From contig NZ_JAOQJV010000022.1 in assembly GCF_025567415.1 (NCBI RefSeq), positions 1 to 32,183 of the forward strand: a DNA stretch of 32,183 bases, given 5' to 3'. The stretch is from Claveliimonas ammoniilytica (GTDB lineage: Bacteria; Bacillota; Clostridia; Lachnospirales; Lachnospiraceae). A program made the position numbers and the translations under genes. Numbering within the stretch: position 1 is the stretch's first letter; every line of letters starts with the position of its first letter. Of this stretch, positions 24,292 to 31,132 are shown one piece after another. The notes under the pieces are model-generated. The model was not told the DNA's origin, did no database searches, and was given only the letters and a program-made list of their open reading frames with translations.

Positions 24292-24939
24292 ATGAAAAAT
24301 ATATTGTTAATTGGTCTTGGAAGATTTGGAAAACACATTGCAATCCAGTTGAATAGCCTGGGACATGAGATTATGGCAGTGGATATTGATGAAGAGAGAA
24401 TCAATACTGTGCTTCCGTATGTTACGAATGCACAGATTGGAGACAGCACCAACTATAATTTCCTGAAATCACTGGGAATCCGTAATTTTGATGTATGTAT
24501 TGTGACGATCAGTGGCAATTTCCAGAATTCACTGGAAACAACATCATTATTAAAAGAACTGGGTGCAAGACTGGTCGTGTCAAGGGCAGAGCGGGATGTA
24601 CAGAAAAAATTCCTGCTGCGGAACGGTGCGGATGAAGTGGTATATCCGGAAAAACAGATCGCTAAGTGGACAGCGATCCGTTATGCGTCTGACCATATCC
24701 TGGATTACGTAGAAGTAGATGATACACATGCATTTTTTGAAGTGGAAGTTCCGGAAAAATGGCTGGGAAAAACAGTTGGTGAACTGGATATCCGTAAAAA
24801 ATATAATATTAATATCATGGCGGTCAAAGAAAATGGTAAAATACATGAAATAGTCTCATCAGAGACTGTGTTGACAGATCATATTACATTAATAGTTCTT
24901 GGAGAGTATAAAGTAATCCAGAAATGTTTTAAGATTTAA
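24292..24939 (+). CDS. KtrA/TrkA-type regulatory subunit
   Basis: The 215-residue protein has an N-terminal Rossmann-type RCK_N domain with GLGRFGKHIA (8-17), the acidic strand end AVDIDEE, and GDSTN, which binds nucleotide (ATP/ADP or NAD(H)). An RCK_C domain follows at about residues 135-215. It is a peripheral cytoplasmic gate for the neighbouring K+ channel subunit. The start is ATG 24292, with AAGGAG just upstream. Length and order (B then A) are ordinary for a Ktr pair. Confidence 0.93.
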   Translation: MKNILLIGLGRFGKHIAIQLNSLGHEIMAVDIDEERINTVLPYVTNAQIGDSTNYNFLKSLGIRNFDVCIVTISGNFQNSLETTSLLKELGARLVVSRAERDVQKKFLLRNGADEVVYPEKQIAKWTAIRYASDHILDYVEVDDTHAFFEVEVPEKWLGKTVGELDIRKKYNINIMAVKENGKIHEIVSSETVLTDHITLIVLGEYKVIQKCFKI

Positions 24940-24948
24940 TGTTATAAT
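24920..24948 (+). promoter_or_regulatory. Possible internal promoter before the histidine kinase gene
   Basis: A perfect TATAAT lies at 24943-24948, between the ktrA-like gene and the kinase start, but no good -35 box stands 16-18 bp upstream. It may allow separate expression of the two-component pair. Confidence 0.3.
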
Positions 24949-24970
24949 TACAGAGACAGAGGTGGAAGTT

Positions 24971-26659
24971 ATGGGAGTTGGAGCTGTATTGGCATTGAGT
25001 GTACCGTTTGTGGTTGTACTTGGATGGATTTCGGCGAATCAGTTTGAAGGATTTTTTCTGAAAAACTGGAGAGATAATGAGAAAGAGTATAAGATATATG
25101 ATGCTTCTGTGCGAGGCAGAGTTATGCAAAATGCTTTTTATCAGAAAGGATATTGCAAAGATCTGGCGTTTACTGTTTTGATGCTTGCAATATGCACAGC
25201 GGTCGGATTCTGCTTTTTAAAGCTTGGCTTTACAGATACGAATATTGTCATGATATATATCCTGGGTGTATTGTTGACGGCAGTGGTTACTAAGGGTTAT
25301 GTATATAGCGTTGCAAGCGCATTTCTGAGCGTGCTGTTGTTTGGCTTCTTCCTGACAGAACCGCGGCTTTCTTTTCAGACTTATGCAATGGGATATCCGG
25401 TGACATTTGCGGTAATGCTCCTTGCTGCAATTATTACCGGTACACTGGCGGCTCAGTTAAAAGCGCATGCGGAGGTGTCATCCAGACAGGCATTTCGGAT
25501 ACAGGTATTGTTTGATACGAACCGCCTGCTCCAGAGGAAAAGAGATGAAAAGGATATCCTTCGTACGACGTGTGAACAGCTGACCAAACTATTTGCTTGC
25601 AGCATCGTTGCCTATCTTGTGGAAGACGACAGGCTTTCAGAGGGGATGGTTTATGCCGGCGGAGAAAGAGGAAAGGATATCAGGCTGCTGGAAGAGCCGG
25701 AGCATGCGGCGGCAGAATGGGTTCTGAAGAACCGGAAAAGTGCCGGCATCGGAACCGACTACTGCAAAGAGGCAAGAAGCCTTTATATGCCAATCTGTAC
25801 AGAAGATAGTGTCTACGGCGTAGTTGGTATACCAATGACGCAGAAGCCTCTGGATTCTTTTGAGTATAGTACGGTACGTTCTGTGTTAAATGAATGTGCA
25901 CTTGCTATGGATAATGTGCATCATTTAAAAGAGATGGAAAAAGCGGCTGTGTTGGCCAAGAACGAACAGCTACGTGCAGATCTCCTCAGATCCATCTCAC
26001 ATGACCTGCGCACACCGTTATGTGCTATTTCCGGCAATGCAGATACGCTTCTGCATAATGAGGAAGGGATTGATGATGCCACACGAAAACAGATATACAC
26101 AGACATTTATGATGATGCAGAATGGCTTGTCGGAGTGGTAGAAAATCTTCTGTCTGTTACAAGACTGAATGATAACCGGCTGAAACTGAACATGACAGAT
26201 CAGCTGGTAGATGAGGTAGTGGATGAAGCGGTACGCCACGTCAGCCGTCTGGGCAGAGAGCATGTTATCGGCACAGATTGTGAAGAGTTATTACTGGCGC
26301 GTATGGATGCGCGGCTTATCATACAAGTATTGGTTAATTTGATCGAAAATGCAGTTAAATATACACAGCAGGGTTCTAAGATACAGATCAGTGCCCATAG
26401 ACAGGGGGATAAAGTCTGTATCCGAGTGTCAGATAATGGAGGGGGCATCCGGGATGCCATGAAGCCGCATGTGTTTGAAATGTTCTATGTCGGTAAGACC
26501 ACGGTTGCAGACAGCCGTCGAAGCCTTGGTCTTGGACTTGCACTTAGCAGATCCATTGTAGAGGCACATGGTGGAGAACTGACCCTGACAGATAATCAGC
26601 CACATGGCTGTATTTTCTCTTTTACATTACCAGTCAGTGAGGTGACATTAAATGAATAA
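24971..26659 (+). CDS. KdpD-like sensor histidine kinase lacking the N-terminal KdpD domains
   Basis: The 562-residue kinase starts at ATG 24971, with AGGTGG 5 bp upstream. Residues 1-22 form one helix. About 60-155 hold four close membrane helices of the DUF4118 type found in KdpD (FTDTNIVMIYILGVLLTAVVT). A GAF-like domain follows at about 180-325, then HisKA with SISHDLRTPL and H344 as phosphoacceptor, then HATPase_c with NLIENAVKYT, DNGGGI and GLGLALSRSIVEAHGG. The roughly 350-residue N-terminal part of E. coli KdpD (KdpD/Usp region) is absent, and no kdpFABC genes lie in the window. It probably senses K+ or turgor for the adjacent Ktr-type transporter; the ligand is not shown. Confidence 0.9.
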   Translation: MGVGAVLALSVPFVVVLGWISANQFEGFFLKNWRDNEKEYKIYDASVRGRVMQNAFYQKGYCKDLAFTVLMLAICTAVGFCFLKLGFTDTNIVMIYILGVLLTAVVTKGYVYSVASAFLSVLLFGFFLTEPRLSFQTYAMGYPVTFAVMLLAAIITGTLAAQLKAHAEVSSRQAFRIQVLFDTNRLLQRKRDEKDILRTTCEQLTKLFACSIVAYLVEDDRLSEGMVYAGGERGKDIRLLEEPEHAAAEWVLKNRKSAGIGTDYCKEARSLYMPICTEDSVYGVVGIPMTQKPLDSFEYSTVRSVLNECALAMDNVHHLKEMEKAAVLAKNEQLRADLLRSISHDLRTPLCAISGNADTLLHNEEGIDDATRKQIYTDIYDDAEWLVGVVENLLSVTRLNDNRLKLNMTDQLVDEVVDEAVRHVSRLGREHVIGTDCEELLLARMDARLIIQVLVNLIENAVKYTQQGSKIQISAHRQGDKVCIRVSDNGGGIRDAMKPHVFEMFYVGKTTVADSRRSLGLGLALSRSIVEAHGGELTLTDNQPHGCIFSFTLPVSEVTLNE

Positions 26660-27353
26660 AACATTGATATTGACAGTGGAAGATGACAGACCGGTGCGCA
26701 ATCTGATCGTCACGACGTTAAAGACGCATGATTATAAATATCTGACCGCAGAAAACGGAAACGAAGCTGTCATGGAGGCAGCATCCCATAATCCGGATAT
26801 TATACTTCTGGATCTTGGACTTCCTGATATGGATGGTATTGAGGTGATTAAAAGAATCAGAACATGGTCCAACATGCCGATTATCGTGATCAGTGCCAGA
26901 AGTGAGGAATCTGATAAGATCGAGGCGTTGGACGCAGGAGCAGATGACTATCTGACGAAACCATTTTCCGTTGAGGAGCTGCTTGCCCGTCTGCGAGTGA
27001 CCGAACGCCGGTTAAAACTGATGCGGTCAGGGACGGAAGCAGGTGCACCGATATTTATAAATGGTGACCTGAAGATCGATTATGCGGCAGGATGTGCTTA
27101 TCTGAAAGGGGAGGAACTGCACCTGACGCCGATCGAGTATAAGCTGCTCTGTATTTTGTCGCATAATGTGGGAAAAGTTCTGACACATACGTATATTACG
27201 CAGCAGATATGGGGAAGCAGCTGGGAAAAGGATATCGCATCGCTCCGGGTATTTATGGCGACACTGCGGAAAAAACTGGAGACAGATCCTGGCTCTGCGC
27301 AGTATATCCAGACCCATATCGGTATCGGTTACCGCATGCTGCGGGTAGACTGA
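26652..27353 (+). CDS. KdpE-like OmpR-family response regulator
   Basis: The 233-residue protein has a receiver domain (1-120) with acidic DD at 11-12, phosphoacceptor D54 in LLDLGLPDMDG, the KPF switch lysine, and a C-terminal winged-helix DNA-binding domain (about 135-230; LHLTPIEYKLLCILSHNVGKVLT). It overlaps the kinase gene by 8 bp, the usual sign of a cognate pair. It resembles KdpE and probably binds the direct repeat upstream of the transporter genes. Last gene of the module. Confidence 0.93.
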   Translation: MNKTLILTVEDDRPVRNLIVTTLKTHDYKYLTAENGNEAVMEAASHNPDIILLDLGLPDMDGIEVIKRIRTWSNMPIIVISARSEESDKIEALDAGADDYLTKPFSVEELLARLRVTERRLKLMRSGTEAGAPIFINGDLKIDYAAGCAYLKGEELHLTPIEYKLLCILSHNVGKVLTHTYITQQIWGSSWEKDIASLRVFMATLRKKLETDPGSAQYIQTHIGIGYRMLRVD

Positions 27354-27398
27354 TCTGACATAAGATTCATCCTGAGTACATGGATAGTATCCTTATCC

Positions 27399-27428
27399 GG
27401 ACAGCAGTAAAGTGCTGTCCTTTCTTTT
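27399..27428 (+). terminator. Terminator of the K+ module
   Basis: GGACAGCA and TGCTGTCC form an 8-bp stem with the loop GTAAAG, followed by TTTCTTTT. The stem is identical to that of the trp terminator at 22815-22838 apart from its outermost pair; only the loop differs. Confidence 0.87.
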
Positions 27429-27559
27429 GGTATTATGGAAACATTGCAATAAGACAAAAATAATTTGAAATCTTACGTAAAACTTGTTATTATTTAAACA
27501 TGTATGATAATGCTAGTGTACGATTTGCGTAATTCATAAAAACTAGCCAATTCGCCTTA

Positions 27560-27589
27560 TTGACGCCTGTATAACAATAGAAGTATAGT
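27560..27589 (+). promoter_or_regulatory. Promoter of the UPF0303 gene with a downstream inverted repeat
   Basis: TTGACG (27560-27565) and TATAGT (27584-27589) are 18 bp apart. A second candidate, TTGTTA (27484-27489) with GATAAT (27506-27511), lies further upstream. About 15 bp after the first promoter, TAGGTA-ACAG-TACCTA (27605-27620) is a perfect inverted repeat that could be an operator. Nothing else is visible between 27429 and 27640. Confidence 0.55.
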
Positions 27590-27639
27590 AAAAATGACTA
27601 AAAATAGGTAACAGTACCTAGATACAGGAGGGCATAAAT

Positions 27640-28149
27640 ATGGCAACAGATTATCAGGAGGCAATTCGTATACTTTCAGAACAGGAGAAGATCCTGCAGT
27701 TTGATTCATTTACCAGTGAGGACGCATGGAAGCTTGGCAATATTATGGTAGAAGAGATCAGGAATCAGGGGATCAATCTTACTGTCAGCATTCGCAAAAT
27801 GAATGGACATATCGTATTTGCATATGCATCAGAGGGTGCAAATCTGAATCACCAGAACTGGACAGACCGTAAGTTTAACATGGTAAGTTATATGGAGTGC
27901 AGTTCACTTCTTGCAACAGCAAGAGCGCATTTCCTTGGAAGAAGTCTGGTAGAGGATTTTGGACTGAACTACGAAGAGTATAAGCTGTGCGGCGGCGGAT
28001 TCCCGATCCGTGTGAATGGCTGCATGACGCATGTGATCACAGTGTCTGCACTGGCGCACGAGAAGGATCATGCGTTCATTGTAGGATGTCTGGAGAAATT
28101 CCTTGGCAAGAAAGCACCTGCTATGGATATGGAAATTCCAATGTTATAG
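27640..28149 (+). CDS. UPF0303 / HbpS-like family protein
   Basis: The 169-residue protein fits the UPF0303 group of the GlcG/HbpS-like fold: TVSIRKMNGHIVFAYA, HQNWTDRKFNMV with the conserved N-x-x-W, SSLLATARAH and GGGFPIRVNGC. Relatives are annotated as heme-binding or heme-degrading domain proteins, but their true function is unclear. The start is ATG 27640, with AGGAGG at 27626-27631. It is followed within about 50 bp by a LuxR-type regulator on the same strand, so it may share a transcript with it. Confidence 0.85.
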   Translation: MATDYQEAIRILSEQEKILQFDSFTSEDAWKLGNIMVEEIRNQGINLTVSIRKMNGHIVFAYASEGANLNHQNWTDRKFNMVSYMECSSLLATARAHFLGRSLVEDFGLNYEEYKLCGGGFPIRVNGCMTHVITVSALAHEKDHAFIVGCLEKFLGKKAPAMDMEIPML

Positions 28150-28198
28150 TGATAGAATAGATGGTATGCAGAGGCAGGAATTGGAGGTACTTGAGAGA

Positions 28199-29335
28199 AT
28201 GATGGGGAACGAGAATGCGAATCAGATGAACTTTTTTTCAGAGATGTCTGAATATCAGATTACGGCGAGGGAGTTTTTCAGTACCGTTCTTTTGGACAGT
28301 CTGTACCGCAATTTTGGCTTTAATGATATTTTGATCTCTTATTTTGATACCCATGGCAATTTCCTGTCATGGACGAACCGAAGCGGTGCACTGCTAGACT
28401 ATGAAGGTCATCCTTACCGCAGATTTATGGAGAATGATGTAGTGCGTTACCGTATTTATATTGAGGCTGTGAGAGATCACCTGACCTATTTCAATGTGGA
28501 GCCAAGGCTGTACAAGGCAACGGATGTGATCGGAGAAAAGGATTATGAGAATTCACCATATGTCCGCTTTCTGGAAGAAAATTTTCGGAAGCACTACAGT
28601 GTGACACTTGCTTTTGGAATCAATGCGTATATTCAGGCAGCGTTCTTCAAGAGCAGGGAAGACGGTGATTTTACAGAACAAGAGATCGAGGAATTGAAGG
28701 AAATTTATGTATACGTAGCCAATTCCTATAAGAACTTTAAAAAGTATGAACAGGCGAAGATTATAGCGAACATTCAGAGTGAGATCATTGCATCAGGGGA
28801 AAAGGCATTTCTGGTGACAGATGATTTTACACATGTGATGAGCTACAATAAGACCGCCCAGCAGTATCTGGCAGATATTCTTGGCGAGGCAATGGTGGAA
28901 CACATTGACAGCTCTACGCCGTGCAGCTGGCTGCCATTCCTGCTTGGGGGCGAGGAGGATGTACAGGCTGAGGACCGTGTGCAGACTCGGGTGATCAAGA
29001 ATTATATCTTTAAGATATATACTTATGATCAGACCTATTCCAATGGAATTATTGACCGGTATCACTGGATTACGATTTCGAAGAAGAAGGAGCAGTCGGC
29101 GTCGGTGTCACCGGTACCGAAGAGCATCAGTGCAAACGGAGAGTCGCTTCTGACTCATGCAGAGCAGAGGGTAGCGGAACTGATGTGTCAGGGACTGACT
29201 TATAAGGCGATCGCAGACGAACTGGTGGTAAGTTATCATACCGTTAAGAAACATGTACAGAATATTTATTCCAAGTGTGGAATCAACAGCCGTTATGAAC
29301 TTTATAAATGGATGGAAGACCAGGCACAGGAATAA
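28199..29335 (+). CDS. GAF/PAS-like LuxR-family transcriptional regulator
   Basis: The 378-residue protein has an N-terminal region of about 190 residues that reads like a GAF fold (AYIQAAFFKSREDGDFTEQE near its end), a shorter PAS-like segment (about 200-300; EKAFLVTDDFTHVMSYNKTA), and a C-terminal LuxR helix-turn-helix at 318-378 (THAEQRVAELMCQGLTYKAI, then SYHTVKKHVQNIYSKCGI). No receiver domain is present, so it probably binds a small ligand or senses redox state directly. The start is uncertain: ATG 28199 has GGAGG 11 bp upstream, while ATG 28166 gives 11 more residues without a ribosome site. An IclR-type regulator follows 33 bp downstream. Confidence 0.85.
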   Translation: MMGNENANQMNFFSEMSEYQITAREFFSTVLLDSLYRNFGFNDILISYFDTHGNFLSWTNRSGALLDYEGHPYRRFMENDVVRYRIYIEAVRDHLTYFNVEPRLYKATDVIGEKDYENSPYVRFLEENFRKHYSVTLAFGINAYIQAAFFKSREDGDFTEQEIEELKEIYVYVANSYKNFKKYEQAKIIANIQSEIIASGEKAFLVTDDFTHVMSYNKTAQQYLADILGEAMVEHIDSSTPCSWLPFLLGGEEDVQAEDRVQTRVIKNYIFKIYTYDQTYSNGIIDRYHWITISKKKEQSASVSPVPKSISANGESLLTHAEQRVAELMCQGLTYKAIADELVVSYHTVKKHVQNIYSKCGINSRYELYKWMEDQAQE

Positions 29336-29368
29336 TAAGGCATAGATTGAGAAAGCGAGGCACTCCGG

Positions 29369-30163
29369 ATGGAGCATCCACACGAAACAGGGAAAAAAGC
29401 ATCTGATGCGAAGAGCGTTAGCAAGACACTGGCAATTTTGTCTACATTTGATGAGCGTACACCGATGCAGAGAACATCTGACATTGCTGCACGGCTGGGG
29501 ATGAACATCAGTACCGTGTCCAGACATTTGAATACACTTCTGGACTGGGGATTTTTGCGAAGAGATGACGAGACGGGATGCTATTATCCTGGAACACAGA
29601 TCATATCCCTTGCAGGTGCAACTCTGCAGGACAGCGATGTGTACCGTTATTCATTTCCGGAATTACAGCTTCTTTCATTCCGCTATGGTGTACACAGCCA
29701 TATGAGTATTCAGGATGACACGGAGATTATGCACCTGATCAGCTGCTGTTGTGAACATACGATGGATCTGTTTGTGCCGATGGGACACAGGCAGCCAATG
29801 TACTGTTCCGCTATGGGACGTATTATGCTCGCTTATATGCCGGAAGCAAAGGCGGAAGATATCTTAAAGAGAAGTAACAGAGAAAAGAGAACACCGGATA
29901 CAAAAGTAGGTGTAGACGAGATCATGCAGGAACTTAAGAAGGAACGGCAGCAGGGCATATGCATTCTGGTCAATGAACTGGCTTATGGCAAGGGTTCTGT
30001 TGCAGCGCCGATCTTAGACCGTGACCGTAATCCGGTAGCAGCGATCAGTGTCTCTACCAGTGCAAATGCGCTAAGCCAGCCGCAGAGAGAAGCGGAGCTC
30101 AAAAAAGCGATCAAGATCACTGCGTCCAGAATATCCGGCAGATTGGGTTACTACCCATATTAA
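29369..30163 (+). CDS. IclR-family transcriptional regulator
   Basis: The 264-residue protein has a winged-helix domain at 16-75 (SVSKTLAILSTFDE, then MNISTVSRHLNTLLDWGFL) and an IclR effector domain (about 90-260) with SYRFPELQLL-like packing, GMGRIMLAYMP-type segment MGRIMLAY near 150 and IAPILDRDRNPVAAISVS-like segment APILDRDRNPVAAISV near 213-228. Family members bind small acids or aromatic metabolites and usually control catabolic or transport genes. GAGG precedes ATG 29369 by 8 bp. The SGNH hydrolase gene begins 17 bp after its stop, and the anion symporter lies further downstream as a plausible target. Confidence 0.92.
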   Translation: MEHPHETGKKASDAKSVSKTLAILSTFDERTPMQRTSDIAARLGMNISTVSRHLNTLLDWGFLRRDDETGCYYPGTQIISLAGATLQDSDVYRYSFPELQLLSFRYGVHSHMSIQDDTEIMHLISCCCEHTMDLFVPMGHRQPMYCSAMGRIMLAYMPEAKAEDILKRSNREKRTPDTKVGVDEIMQELKKERQQGICILVNELAYGKGSVAAPILDRDRNPVAAISVSTSANALSQPQREAELKKAIKITASRISGRLGYYPY

Positions 30164-30180
30164 CAGACTGGAGATGTATA

Positions 30181-30747
30181 ATGAACGAACATGTAACACG
30201 GCTGCGGCTCCTATTTGTGGGCAACAGCCATACTTTTTTTAATGATATGCCAGAAATGGTGGCAGAAAGATTCCGAAAGGATGGATATGACTGCGAGGTG
30301 GCAATGATCGCCCATGGCGGCTGGTCGCTGAGCCAGCTGATGGAAGAACCGGAAGTTCAGTTTAATATCCGTTATGGACATTACGACTATGTGATGCTTC
30401 AGGATATGTCGAATCCATTCGAATCCGAGAGAAGATTTATGAGATCGATAGCCATACTGGTGAAGTGGATCAGAGAGGCGGGCGCAAGACCAATCCTGTA
30501 TCTGCCGTGGACCAGATGTGACGGAGAAGACAGACAGGCTGCAATGACAGCTTCTTATAAAAAAGCATCCGCAGAATATGAGGTGCCGTTAGCTCCGGCA
30601 GGAGAATTCTGGTGGGAGTACCGGAGAGAACATCCGGAGACCGAGATGTATTATGAGGACGGCACTCATGCTTCGGAGGTGGGATCAGAATTTGCAGCCG
30701 GATATATTTATCGTACAATTTCTACAGATATGAAAAAGAAGAAGTAA
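30181..30747 (+). CDS. SGNH-fold hydrolase
   Basis: The 188-residue protein has the block I nucleophile S16 in LFVGNSHTFFNDMP and the C-terminal catalytic pair D160 and H163 in YYEDGTHASEVGS. HGGWSLSQL and LQDMSNPF correspond to the blocks holding oxyanion-hole Gly and Asn/Asp. No signal peptide is visible, so it should act in the cytoplasm. SGNH enzymes remove acyl groups from sugars, peptides or lipids; the substrate is unknown. ATG 30181 lies 17 bp after the IclR gene, with GGAG upstream. Confidence 0.88.
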   Translation: MNEHVTRLRLLFVGNSHTFFNDMPEMVAERFRKDGYDCEVAMIAHGGWSLSQLMEEPEVQFNIRYGHYDYVMLQDMSNPFESERRFMRSIAILVKWIREAGARPILYLPWTRCDGEDRQAAMTASYKKASAEYEVPLAPAGEFWWEYRREHPETEMYYEDGTHASEVGSEFAAGYIYRTISTDMKKKK

Positions 30748-30772
30748 TATGATTGGATTATATAGTGAAGAG

Positions 30773-30820
30773 GGACTGATACGTACACGGAAGTGTGGCG
30801 TATCAGTCCTTTTGTTTTTA
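30773..30820 (+). terminator. Terminator after the SGNH hydrolase gene
   Basis: GGACTGATACG (30773-30783) pairs perfectly with CGTATCAGTCC (30799-30809), with an inner ACAC-GGAA-GTGT hairpin, followed by TTTTGTTTTTA. It closes the unit that ends with the SGNH hydrolase. Confidence 0.92.
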
Positions 30821-31027
30821 TACGAGCACAAGCACACTTTTGTGCAAAACAGACAAATAAATAGAGAGAAAATTATTGTGAAATGTATAACATTAACATA
30901 GTGTTTTGAAAATAGATGCTGAAATACGAAAGCCAGTTGCATATACTGCAATTGATAACCAAAATGTGAAATGCAAAATCACAATCCGTAATCCTGTTTT
31001 GAGCAATGCGAAGTGTCGGGAAAAAGC

Positions 31028-31055
31028 TTGTATCGTGCCGAAATATATCTATAAT
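31028..31055 (+). promoter_or_regulatory. Promoter of the SLC13-type symporter gene
   Basis: TTGTAT (31028-31033) and a perfect TATAAT (31050-31055) are 16 bp apart, about 70 bp before the start codon. The -10 box is strong and the -35 is fair. Confidence 0.6.
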
Positions 31056-31132
31056 TTATTTCAGAAACAAGTTTTGTCAGCCGGCAAATGACGAAATTTA
31101 AAAAGATTCTATTTCTAAAAGGAGACTAAATT

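Larger units (their letters stand above)
30748..31132 (+). other. Intergenic region before the SLC13-type gene
   Basis: The 385-bp stretch holds a terminator (30773-30820) and a promoter (31028-31055). An open frame from 30906 to 31091 begins at TTG with no ribosome site and is not called. I see no riboswitch or other conserved leader structure. Confidence 0.5.

Noticed and set aside
22942..27353. A complete Kdp system
   Set aside because: No KdpF, A, B or C gene is present; the transporter genes are of the Ktr/Trk type.
30906..31091. A 61-codon open frame before the SLC13-type gene
   Set aside because: It begins at TTG without a ribosome site, shows no family resemblance and overlaps the promoter of the next gene.
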